Below are positions 57,074 to 64,000 of a stretch of DNA of 64,000 nucleotides, one piece after another. The notes under the pieces are model-generated. The model worked only from the letters and a program-made list of their open reading frames with translations. It was not told the DNA's origin and did not search any database. How positions within the stretch are numbered: position 1 is the first letter of the stretch; each line of letters begins with the position of its first letter. Location of the stretch: assembly GCF_000472285.1 (NCBI RefSeq), contig NZ_KI421416.1, positions 29,134-93,133 on the forward strand. The letters are read 5' to 3'. The translations under genes were made by a program, and so were the position numbers. Origin of the DNA: Desulfuromonas sp. TF (GTDB lineage: Bacteria; Desulfobacterota; Desulfuromonadia; Desulfuromonadales; ATBO01).

Positions 57074-58591
57074 ATGGAATCATGGCTCCAGGAAACTCTC
57101 GGATGGCTCCCTTCGGGGGGACCCTACTATCTGCTGGTCGGGCTCATATCCTTTCTGGAATCCCTGGCCGGAGTAGGCATCCTCGTCCCGGGCAGCGTCC
57201 TGATCGTCGTGGCCGGTTTTCTGGCTGCCCATGGAAAAGGCAGCTACCACCTCCTGGTGATCGCCTCCGCCCTGGGAGCTATTTTCGGGGACCTTCTCAG
57301 CTACTGGCTGGGAGGCCGCCTCGGCGAGGCTTTGCGTCAGAAAAAGCTGTTTCAAAGCCGGCTGCATCTGTTGCAGAAAGCAGAGCTCTACTTCGCCTGC
57401 CATGGCGGCAAAAGCGTTTTCATCGGCCGGTTCGTCGGCTTTCTCCGCCCCTTCATTCCCTTCGTCGCCGGCAGCACCCGGATGCCGCCCCTCCCCTTCA
57501 TTCTCTATGCGCTGGTGAGCGGCATCCTCTGGGGGCTGGCCTACCCGGGGCTGGGTTATTTCTTCGGCGCCAGCTGGAAGATGGTGCAGATCTGGACCGG
57601 GCGGTTCAGTCTCTTCATCGCCCTGATCGTCGTCTTCTTCGCTATCGATGCCTTTTTCTGGCGCTGGATCGCACCTCGCCTCGCCGATCTCGGCGTCAGG
57701 GTCTGGTTCAGATGCCGGAGAAGCTGGGGGAGCTTTGTCTCAAGGCCCCGGGTCGCCGCCTTCCGGAGCAGGAATCCGTGGGTCTGGAACGCTCTCGCCG
57801 AGCGATTTACCCTGCGCAGGGGATCGGGACTGTATCTCACCACAGGCTTTGCCTTCAGCGCCCTTTTTGCCGCACTCTTTCTCTGGCTGGTCGGAGCCGT
57901 TCAGCTTTATCAGCCCCTGCTTCTCCTGGACCGGAAGATCTACGCCCTGCTGCGGGAGGCTCACCATCCCCTGGCCGATACGATCTTTTCCGTCATCGCC
58001 CACTTCGGCAGCATTCCGGTCATCGCCATGGTCGGATTTCTCCTTCTTCTCTGGCTGGTCCTCAACAACCGTGATTTCTCTGCGGTGATCGTTATCGCCG
58101 GCACCTCAGGGGGCAAACTTCTCGTGCTGGTGCTGACCGCCGTTTTCGGTTATTCCCGGCCAGAGGCCGCTTCGTCGGCTCTGGAATCCTTTTCCGCCGG
58201 CTTTCCCAGCGCTCACGCCTTTCTCTCCCTGGTCTTTTATGGTCTTCTCGTCTACATGCTTCTGGATACAGTGAACAACTGGAAAACCCGCTTCAACCTC
58301 GTTCTAGGCGGCTCCTTTGTTGCGCTTCTCATCGGATTTTCCCATATTTACCTCGGCATCGACTGGTTCAGCTCCGTCATGGGTGGATTCGCCCTGGCGG
58401 CGCTCTGGCTCACCTTTCTCATCACCGCCTCGGAAATGCGCCGACGGTATGCCGGTGAATTCCCCTGGCGCTCCGGATGGCAGCCGCTGCATCTGTCGCC
58501 GGCCGTCCGGGGAGCCATCATGGCGCTCGCCTCGGCAGCCGCACTCGGGGGCATTGCGACCTACCTTTATGATCGCTTCAGCGGGATGTGA
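57074..58591 (+). CDS. DedA-family / PAP2 fusion membrane protein with degenerate PAP2 site
   Basis: 505 residues. Residues 1-190 are a DedA/VTT domain (ESLAGVGILVPGSVLIVVAGFLA, GDLLSYWLGGRLG, FIGRFVGFLRPFIPFVAGSTRMP). Residues 255-450 are a PAP2 lipid-phosphatase fold (GYSRPEA, GFPSAHAF, SHIYLGIDWFSSVMGG). The third PAP2 motif, usually S-R-x5-H-x3-D, reads SHIYLGIDWFSSV: the Arg, the His nucleophile and the Asp are changed. The second motif keeps its His. DedA proteins flip lipid carriers, and an active PAP2 would dephosphorylate undecaprenyl diphosphate. Here activity is doubtful. Confidence 0.85.
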   Translation: MESWLQETLGWLPSGGPYYLLVGLISFLESLAGVGILVPGSVLIVVAGFLAAHGKGSYHLLVIASALGAIFGDLLSYWLGGRLGEALRQKKLFQSRLHLLQKAELYFACHGGKSVFIGRFVGFLRPFIPFVAGSTRMPPLPFILYALVSGILWGLAYPGLGYFFGASWKMVQIWTGRFSLFIALIVVFFAIDAFFWRWIAPRLADLGVRVWFRCRRSWGSFVSRPRVAAFRSRNPWVWNALAERFTLRRGSGLYLTTGFAFSALFAALFLWLVGAVQLYQPLLLLDRKIYALLREAHHPLADTIFSVIAHFGSIPVIAMVGFLLLLWLVLNNRDFSAVIVIAGTSGGKLLVLVLTAVFGYSRPEAASSALESFSAGFPSAHAFLSLVFYGLLVYMLLDTVNNWKTRFNLVLGGSFVALLIGFSHIYLGIDWFSSVMGGFALAALWLTFLITASEMRRRYAGEFPWRSGWQPLHLSPAVRGAIMALASAAALGGIATYLYDRFSGM

Positions 58592-58671
58592 ACGGCAGGA
58601 AAGAATTGCAAAAATCGGCGGTTTTTAATAGGATGCGCCAGCAGAACAACGAAATTCGAAACCGAGGAAAG

Positions 58672-59715
58672 ATGAAAAGAAGATTGCCGGCCGAATGGGA
58701 AGAACAGGACGGCGTCCTGCTCGCCTGGCCCCACGAACACAGCGACTGGCACCCCCAACTGGAAGTGGTGGAGCCGGTCTTCATCGATATCGCCCGCGAG
58801 ATCAGCCGCTTCGAGTGGGTGCTGATCGTCGCTCCCGAGGAGGAGCGGGTCCGCGACCGGCTTCGGAGAAGCGGAGCCCGGATGGAACGGATCTCCATCG
58901 TCGAGCTTCCCACCAACGACACCTGGAGCCGCGATTTCGGCCCGATCACCGTCTTCGAGTCCGGCCGCCCCCTGCTCCTCGACTTCGGCTTCAACGGCTG
59001 GGGACTCAAGTTTGCAGCCGACCTCGACAACCGCATCACCCGCCGCCTGCACGAAGCGGGGGTCTTCTGCGACCTCCCCTGCACGGCCCAGGGTCTGATC
59101 CTCGAAGGGGGGGCCATCGAGAGCGACGGAGAAGGGACACTTCTGACGACGGCCGAATGCCTGCTCGACGCCAACCGCAACCCGCATCTCTCCCGCTCCG
59201 ATATCGAACGCGAATTGAATGAGCGCCTCGGCGCCGAGCGGATTCTGTGGCTGGAGAGCGGTTATCTGGCCGGCGACGACACCGACTCCCACGTCGACAC
59301 CCTGGCCCGGCTCTGCCCCGGCGGCACCATCCTTCACGTCGTCTGCGACGACGAGAAGGATGAGCATTTCGCCGCCCTGCGCCAGATGGCCGAAGAGCTG
59401 AAGGCCTTCCGCACCCCCACCGGCGCCCCCTACCGCCTCATTCCCCTCCCCTGGCCGGCTCCCCGGTTCGACGAGGAGGGGCAGCGCCTGCCCGCCACCT
59501 ACGCCAACTTCCTGATCATCAACGGTGCGGTCCTCGTCCCCACCTACCGGGATGCCCGGGACGCCGCGGCCCTCGATGCGGTCGGGCAGGCCTTTCCCGA
59601 TCGTGCTATCATTGGTGTCGACTGCCTCCCCCTGATCCTCCAGCACGGCTCGCTCCACTGCGTCACCATGCAGTTGCCGAAGGGCGTGTTGAGCGTTTCA
59701 GGTTTGCAAAGCTGA
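58672..59715 (+). CDS. aguA: Agmatine deiminase
   Basis: 348 residues of the peptidyl-arginine-deiminase/AguA family, converting agmatine to N-carbamoylputrescine and ammonia. Motifs: NDTWSRDFGPI (substrate guanidinium site), EGGAIESDGEGTLLTTAECLLDANRNP, DDTDSHVDTLARL with the catalytic Asp/His, and the C-terminal HGSLHCVTMQLP with the nucleophile Cys about 328. ATG 58672 follows GAGGAAA. Operon with aguB, giving the arginine decarboxylase route to putrescine. Confidence 0.92.
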   Translation: MKRRLPAEWEEQDGVLLAWPHEHSDWHPQLEVVEPVFIDIAREISRFEWVLIVAPEEERVRDRLRRSGARMERISIVELPTNDTWSRDFGPITVFESGRPLLLDFGFNGWGLKFAADLDNRITRRLHEAGVFCDLPCTAQGLILEGGAIESDGEGTLLTTAECLLDANRNPHLSRSDIERELNERLGAERILWLESGYLAGDDTDSHVDTLARLCPGGTILHVVCDDEKDEHFAALRQMAEELKAFRTPTGAPYRLIPLPWPAPRFDEEGQRLPATYANFLIINGAVLVPTYRDARDAAALDAVGQAFPDRAIIGVDCLPLILQHGSLHCVTMQLPKGVLSVSGLQS

Positions 59716-59748
59716 CTAGAAATGAATCCTGAACAAAATGGAAAGACA

Positions 59749-60633
59749 ATGAATAACCTGAAAGTCGGATTGATCCAACAGAGTTGCACGGCGAACCGTG
59801 AAGAGAACATTGTCAAGAGCCTCGCCGGCATCCGCGAAGCGGCCGCAAAGGGGGCCGGGCTCGTCGTCCTGCAGGAGCTGCACGCCGGTCTCTACTTCTG
59901 CCAGAGCGAAAATACTGACCTCTTCAACCAAGCCGAGCCGATCCCCGGCCCCGGTACCGAGATCTTCGGCGCACTGGCTAAAGAGCTCGGGGTGGTGATC
60001 GTCGCTTCACTCTTCGAAAAACGCGCGCCCGGACTCTACCACAATACCGCCGTCGTCCTGGAGAGGGACGGCTCCATCGCCGGCGTCTACCGCAAGATGC
60101 ACATTCCAGACGACCCCGGCTATTACGAGAAATTCTATTTCACCCCCGGCGATCTCGGCTTCAATCCCATCGACACCTCCGTCGGCCGACTCGGGGTGCT
60201 GGTCTGCTGGGACCAGTGGTATCCCGAAGCGGCGCGCCTGATGGCCATGGCCGGGGCCGAAATCCTGATCTACCCCACCGCCATCGGCTGGGACCCCAAC
60301 GACGAAGCGTCAGAGCAGCAGCGCCAGCGCGAGGCCTGGATGACCGTCCAGCGCGCCCACGCGGTGGCGAACGGCATTCCGGTCGTCGCCGCCAACCGCA
60401 TCGGCTTCGAGGCCGATCCCACAGGCCACACCGCCGGCTCCCGGTTCTGGGGGAGCAGCTTCGTGGCCGGCTGCCAGGGAGAGCTTCTCGCCCGGGCGGG
60501 CGATGAGGCCGAAGAGATCCTGATCGCGGAGATCGACCCAGCCCGCAGCGAAGCCGTGCGCCGTATCTGGCCTTTCCTGCGCGACCGCCGCATCGACGCC
60601 TACGGCGACCTGCTCAAACGCTACCGCGACTGA
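59749..60633 (+). CDS. aguB: N-carbamoylputrescine amidase
   Basis: 294 residues of the nitrilase superfamily, releasing putrescine from N-carbamoylputrescine. The Glu-Lys-Cys triad is present: LVVLQELHAG, YRKMHIPDD, and LVCWDQWYPEAARLMAMAGAEILIYPTAIG. HAVANGIPVVAANRIG and the WGSSFVAGCQGELLA tail are typical of the AguB class. ATG 59749 follows GGAAAG. The in-frame ATG at 59722 has no ribosome-binding site. Confidence 0.92.
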   Translation: MNNLKVGLIQQSCTANREENIVKSLAGIREAAAKGAGLVVLQELHAGLYFCQSENTDLFNQAEPIPGPGTEIFGALAKELGVVIVASLFEKRAPGLYHNTAVVLERDGSIAGVYRKMHIPDDPGYYEKFYFTPGDLGFNPIDTSVGRLGVLVCWDQWYPEAARLMAMAGAEILIYPTAIGWDPNDEASEQQRQREAWMTVQRAHAVANGIPVVAANRIGFEADPTGHTAGSRFWGSSFVAGCQGELLARAGDEAEEILIAEIDPARSEAVRRIWPFLRDRRIDAYGDLLKRYRD

Positions 60634-60638
60634 AGCCC

Positions 60639-61547
60639 ATGGCCGTCGTCGAGGTCGAAAACCTGCGCAAGACCTTCGGCGCCTTAACGGCCGTCGACGA
60701 CATCTCTTTCGGCGTCCAGGCGGGAGAATGCTTCGGCCTGCTGGGCCCCAACGGCGCCGGCAAAACCTCTACCATCCGCATGCTCTATGGCTACAGTCCT
60801 CCCTCCGACGGCAATCTGCGGATTTTCGGCCGCGACCTGACAGCCAACCTGCGAGAACTCAAATACCGGATCGGCATCTGCCAGCAGGAGGACAATCTAG
60901 ATCCCGACCTGACCGTCTTTGAAAACCTCCGGGTATTCGCCCGTTATTTCGATCTCCCCGCCGACGAGGCCGCGGCCGAATCCGACACCCTGCTGCGATT
61001 CTTCGGCCTGGAAGGACGCGCCGGCTCCAGCATCCAGGAACTCTCCGGAGGGATGAAGCGGCGCTTGGTCCTGGCCCGTTCCCTGATCAACCGGCCGGAG
61101 CTGCTGATTCTGGATGAGCCGACCACCGGCCTCGACCCACAGTCCCGCCACCAGGTGTGGGACCGCCTCGAGGAGCTCAAAAGGCGGGGAATGACCATCC
61201 TTCTCACTACTCACTACATGGAAGAGGCCGCACGTCTCTGCGATCGTCTGATCATCATCGACCATGGCCGGGTGCTGGTCGAAGGAAGACCGGCCGACCT
61301 GGTCCGCCGGCATGTCGGAGGGGAGGTCATCGAAGCGGCCGCGCCGGACGGCGCTGTGCGGAACTTTCTCCGGGAACACAAGATCGCCTTCGAGGATCTG
61401 GGGCACCGCCTGCTGATCTACCAGGGGGCCGATGAGACCCTTTTCGAGCGGCTGACCAATGATTTCTGCCGCGAGGGATGCACTCTGCGGCAGGCGACGC
61501 TCGAGGACGTCTTTCTGCGCCTGACAGGAAGGGAGCTGCGCGAATGA
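60639..61547 (+). CDS. ABC exporter ATP-binding protein (NodI-like)
   Basis: 302 residues. EVENLRKTFGALTAVDDISFGVQAGECFGLLGPNGAGKTSTIRMLYG with Walker A, IQELSGGMKRRLVLARSLINRPELLILDEPTTGLDP signature and Walker B, LLTTHYMEEAARLCDR switch. This matches the NodI/DrrA family, usually exporting hydrophobic or lipid-like molecules. Its stop overlaps the permease start. Only five bases separate it from aguB, so cotranscription is likely although a functional link is not obvious. Confidence 0.9.
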   Translation: MAVVEVENLRKTFGALTAVDDISFGVQAGECFGLLGPNGAGKTSTIRMLYGYSPPSDGNLRIFGRDLTANLRELKYRIGICQQEDNLDPDLTVFENLRVFARYFDLPADEAAAESDTLLRFFGLEGRAGSSIQELSGGMKRRLVLARSLINRPELLILDEPTTGLDPQSRHQVWDRLEELKRRGMTILLTTHYMEEAARLCDRLIIIDHGRVLVEGRPADLVRRHVGGEVIEAAAPDGAVRNFLREHKIAFEDLGHRLLIYQGADETLFERLTNDFCREGCTLRQATLEDVFLRLTGRELRE

Positions 61548-62326
61548 AGAGAACGGACCTTTCCTGGCGCTTCATCCGGATATGGCAGCGCAATCTCTCC
61601 GTCTACCGCCGCACCTGGAAGATCAGCTTCCTTCCTCCCCTCCTGGAACCGCTCCTCTATCTGGCCGCCTTCGGAGTCGGCCTCTCCGCCCTCGTGGGGA
61701 CCTTCACCTTTCGCGGCGCCGAGATCTCCTACGTCGCCTTCATCACACCGTCCCTGCTGGCGATCACCATCATGTACAACGCCTTTTTCGAGACCAGCTA
61801 CTCCTCCTTCGTGCGCATGTACTATCAGAAGACCTTCGACGCCATGCTTGCCACCCCACTCAATCTCACCGAGATCATCACCGGCGAGATCGTCTGGGCC
61901 TCGACCAAGTCGGTCATCGCCGCCGTCCTGATGCTGCTTGTCGTCAGTCTTTTCGGCCTGGTCCACTACCCCTCGGGACTCCTGCTCATTCCCCTGGCCG
62001 TTCTGGGAGGACTGGCCTTCGCCGCCGTCGGCATGGTGTTTACCAGCATCGTCCCGAACATCGAGACCTTCAACATCCCGATATTTCTCTTCATCACCCC
62101 CATGTTCCTCTTCAGCGGCACCTTCTTCCCCCTGGAGAACCTCCCCCTCTGGGCCGGGATGCTGGCGCGCCTCCTTCCCCTCACCCACCTGGTCGATCTC
62201 AGCCGGGCCGTGGTCCTGGGGTACTGGGACCCATCGCTTCCCTGGAGTGCCGCATATCTGGCCGTCTTCTGCCTGATCTTCTTCCCCCTGGCGATTGCGC
62301 GGATGCGAAAGCGCCTGATCCACTGA
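61544..62326 (+). CDS. ABC-2 exporter permease (NodJ-like)
   Basis: 260 residues with six transmembrane helices: WKISFLPPLLEPLLYLAAFGVGLSALVG, SYVAFITPSLLAITIMYNAFFETSYSSFVRMYYQKTFDAMLATPLNLTEIITGEIVWASTKS, FLFSGTFFPLENLPLWAGMLARLLPLTHLVDLSRAVV. These are the NodJ/DrrB signatures. ATGA overlap with the ATPase. Export substrate unknown. Confidence 0.9.
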   Translation: MKRTDLSWRFIRIWQRNLSVYRRTWKISFLPPLLEPLLYLAAFGVGLSALVGTFTFRGAEISYVAFITPSLLAITIMYNAFFETSYSSFVRMYYQKTFDAMLATPLNLTEIITGEIVWASTKSVIAAVLMLLVVSLFGLVHYPSGLLLIPLAVLGGLAFAAVGMVFTSIVPNIETFNIPIFLFITPMFLFSGTFFPLENLPLWAGMLARLLPLTHLVDLSRAVVLGYWDPSLPWSAAYLAVFCLIFFPLAIARMRKRLIH

Positions 62327-62329
62327 AGG

Positions 62330-62502
62330 TTTCGGGAGAGGGAGAAAATCTCCAATTTCGGGCATTTCTGCCATGTTGCCGAGGCCGATCAAAAATGCCC
62401 GGATGCAAGGCTCCCGAAATCCTTCTGAATAAGGCGTACCGAAGGTACGTCGTTGAAGAAGGATGAGGGGAACGCCGCAGGTGGGCGTTTTTCATCGGCC
62501 TC
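62330..62502. repeat. Structured intergenic element A
   Basis: Several nested inverted repeats fill the gap between two convergent genes: TTTCGGGAG/CTCCCGAAA (62330-62338 with 62411-62419), GAGGCCGAT/ATCGGCCTC (62381-62389 with 62494-62502), CCTTCT/AGAAGG enclosing the CGTAC/GTACG hairpin at 62435-62449. It shares its hairpin layout with element B at the right edge. May serve as terminator or be a dispersed repeat. Confidence 0.6.
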
Positions 62503-63132
62503 TCATCGGTCTCGCAGCAGAAGTCCTCCTTGATAGAGCAGCCAGAACGCCCCCATCTGTATGACATGATAGAGATCATTGTGGTTGAAGTGGGCATGCA
62601 GGGCAAACCCTGACGCCTGAACGCCGGCACCGACGAACGAGACCATGATTCCACCGACGATCCAGGGGGCGCTTTCTTCCCGTCTCTTCCAAAATGCGAA
62701 CCCCTGCAGCAGGAGAACAAATATCAGGGTCGGTACATAATCGTAGATGACATAGCGGAAATCGTTGTGGGTAGCCATCCAGGCGGCATAAAGGATGAAT
62801 TTGGAGCCGGCAAGGACAAGGAGCACGCGTCGTTGGGTTTCGGCCACGGCGGCGAAAATCGCTCCTGCGAAGAGAAAGAGACTGGCCAGGCCGACCGCGT
62901 ACACCGTGACTTTCCAGAGCAGCACAGCGGCCGGGGGGGAGAGATAAAGGAGGAAGCCGTGATAGGTGCCGCCGGCCAGAGCCGCCGCCGCCGAGGCGTA
63001 AAAGGCCAGAGACCACATCCGGGTCGACATCTGCCCCGGATGTCCGCTGCGGCCCAGCCGCAGAGCGAATACCAGCACCAGGGCCGCCAGCAGGTAATCT
63101 GTGAGGAGGGTCATCGGTTCGCTGACAGACAT
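62503..63132 (-). CDS. Seven-transmembrane protein, CREST-like
   Basis: 209 residues with about seven hydrophobic helices and His residues in paired positions: AAALAGGTYHGF, and HAHFNHNDLYHVIQMGAFWLLYQGG near the C-terminus. The late H-x3-H with an upstream His resembles the CREST superfamily of membrane hydrolases, but I cannot place it confidently. ATG 63132 lies five bases after the previous stop with no strong ribosome-binding site. Function unknown. Confidence 0.68.
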   Translation of the reverse strand: MSVSEPMTLLTDYLLAALVLVFALRLGRSGHPGQMSTRMWSLAFYASAAAALAGGTYHGFLLYLSPPAAVLLWKVTVYAVGLASLFLFAGAIFAAVAETQRRVLLVLAGSKFILYAAWMATHNDFRYVIYDYVPTLIFVLLLQGFAFWKRREESAPWIVGGIMVSFVGAGVQASGFALHAHFNHNDLYHVIQMGAFWLLYQGGLLLRDR

Positions 63133-63136
63133 CTTG

Positions 63137-63844
63137 CTAAAGACCGATGGGGAAGAGAGCTGAGGAGGCGATGCTATGCACCACCTTGTTGATGGTCCGA
63201 TTACCGCGATCGGCAGTGACGTGAGCCATCATGTCCTGGATGGCGATGAGTTTGCCGAAGAGCCTCTCGAAACTGAGGTTCGCCTCCTCGCCGGGAAGAC
63301 TGTTGGTTCGCAAAAAGGGTGCTCCCGCTTCATTCAACCGATTGCTCAGCCTCCAGACCACGATTTCGATATTGCGGGCGCTGTTATAGAGCTTCTGTTC
63401 ATCCAGAGAATCGAAAAGAAACTGCTCACGGCGATTGTCGTAGGCTTCCAGCATCATCCCCCTGAGGCCCGCCACAAGGGCTAAAACACGGTCGCCATCA
63501 AAGCCGGGATCGAAACAGAGATCCATGGCGGCAATACTGGTGCGGTTGCCCAGTTCGGCCGAAGGCGGCATGGGAGATGTCCCGAAAACCTGCAGCAATC
63601 GACTTTTGATCGTCTTGCCGGGCGTCCCCGCCAGCTCCCGTGGATTGCGTTTGTACAGCTTGATCATCAGGGTGCGCAGCAGCTCGTCAGCCTCGCGGAA
63701 ATGGGCATCGGCTACCAGGTCGACATCCGATTTAGCGATGTTTTTCAGCCGGTAGGAACGTGTACCGCAGGCCGGAAGGCAAAAAAGGAGTGACGAGAGG
63801 ATCAGGAAGGTACAGGCATATCCCGGCAGTGACCGCGCCATCAT
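63137..63844 (-). CDS. Lipoprotein of unknown function
   Basis: 235 residues. Signal peptide with lipobox LPAC, so outer or inner membrane anchored. The soluble part is mainly helical (FREADELLRTLMIKLYKRNPRELAG, YDNRREQFLFDSLDEQKLYNSARNIEIVVWRLSNRLNEAG, FERLFGKLIAIQDMMAHVTADRGNRTINKVVHSIASSALFPIGL). GGAGGG lies eight bases before the ATG. I do not recognise the family. Probably cotranscribed with the membrane protein that follows. Confidence 0.75.
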   Translation of the reverse strand: MMARSLPGYACTFLILSSLLFCLPACGTRSYRLKNIAKSDVDLVADAHFREADELLRTLMIKLYKRNPRELAGTPGKTIKSRLLQVFGTSPMPPSAELGNRTSIAAMDLCFDPGFDGDRVLALVAGLRGMMLEAYDNRREQFLFDSLDEQKLYNSARNIEIVVWRLSNRLNEAGAPFLRTNSLPGEEANLSFERLFGKLIAIQDMMAHVTADRGNRTINKVVHSIASSALFPIGL

Positions 63845-63897
63845 TGCATGAGCCCTCCAAATGAGATGGAAATTGGAAATAACTTAGCCAAGGTTGA

Positions 63898-64000
63898 TGC
63901 ACTCGCAAAAACTCAGAGGATGGCTAAGGCATGGTGGTTTTTCAGGGGCGAAGGCATACATCAGGTATGTCGAGGTCCTGAAAAAACGCCGTAACGCCGT
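63898..64000. repeat. Structured intergenic element B (cut by window edge)
   Basis: TTTTTCAGG (63938-63946) pairs with CCTGAAAAA (63977-63985) and encloses the CATAC/GTATG hairpin at 63955-63969. It has the same plan as the hairpin in element A, with a paired G-C to A-T change. The sequence continues beyond the window. Confidence 0.6.

Noticed and set aside
58567..59658. 363-codon minus-strand frame opposite agmatine deiminase
   Set aside because: The plus-strand frame encodes all AguA motifs. The antisense protein is compositionally odd and lacks a start context.
1..64000. Search for tRNA and rRNA genes
   Set aside because: No cloverleaf-like segment or conserved rRNA stretch was recognised in the intergenic gaps, which are mostly short.

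Overview
The window looks like a chromosomal segment of a Desulfuromonadales/Geobacter-type bacterium (Desulfobacterota). The main evidence is a pilB-pilT-pilC-pilS-pilR-pilA operon ending in a short, aromatic-rich PilA (PilA-N) followed by a small secreted partner that resembles PilA-C. Sigma-54 promoters precede the pilin and minor-pilin genes. Most of the DNA is moderately GC-rich. One gene near 10-11.7 kb is clearly AT-rich and looks imported. I saw no rRNA, tRNA, CRISPR array, IS element or phage integrase.

Region 1 (1-26.2 kb, all minus strand) is a surface-polysaccharide locus. It holds about nine glycosyltransferases, WecB, a Wzm/Wzt exporter whose ATPase has a C-terminal glycan-recognition domain, and a nonulosonic-acid-like block (NeuB-type synthase, GNAT, TIM-barrel isomerase, CBS-aminotransferase fusion, CMP-sugar synthetase, FkbH-like protein). 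Its upstream end has a UbiA-type prenyltransferase, a TMTC-like GT-C protein with TPRs, and an ABC transporter with a TPR protein. Genes are packed with ATGA stop/start overlaps. The locus begins just after the pilin terminator, so its upstream end may serve the pilus (for example pilin glycosylation or export), while the rest builds an exported O-chain or capsule.

Region 2 (26.2-34.5 kb, minus) is the type IV pilus core: pilB and pilT ATPases, pilC platform, PilS/PilR two-component system, pilA-N and pilA-C. A sigma-70-like promoter precedes pilB and a near-consensus sigma-54 promoter precedes pilA, as expected for PilR control.

Region 3 (34.6-40.4 kb, minus) is housekeeping: ribF, rnr, a ParM/Alp-like actin and a DUF1015 protein. 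Region 4 (40.4-51.5 kb) is a minor-pilin/adhesin cluster (pilV, pilW, pilX, pilY1, an Ig/cadherin-like lipoprotein, fimT) with its own NtrC-type regulator and sensor kinase upstream, sigma-54 promoters, and a small secreted protein facing it on the plus strand.

Region 5 (51.7-64 kb, mixed strands) holds a ferredoxin, an MFS transporter, a transglutaminase, a TIGR00300-type protein, a lipoprotein/HD pair, a DedA-PAP2 fusion, agmatine deiminase and N-carbamoylputrescine amidase (arginine decarboxylase branch of putrescine synthesis), an ABC exporter, and two small membrane or lipoprotein genes.

The most unusual non-coding feature is a series of short tandem arrays with a strict 7-bp period (8 bp in one) and different unit sequences, placed at the 3' ends of genes between 31 and 57 kb. 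Several are arranged as direct-plus-inverted palindromes. One runs into rnr and encodes a seven-residue-periodic lysine-rich tail on RNase R.
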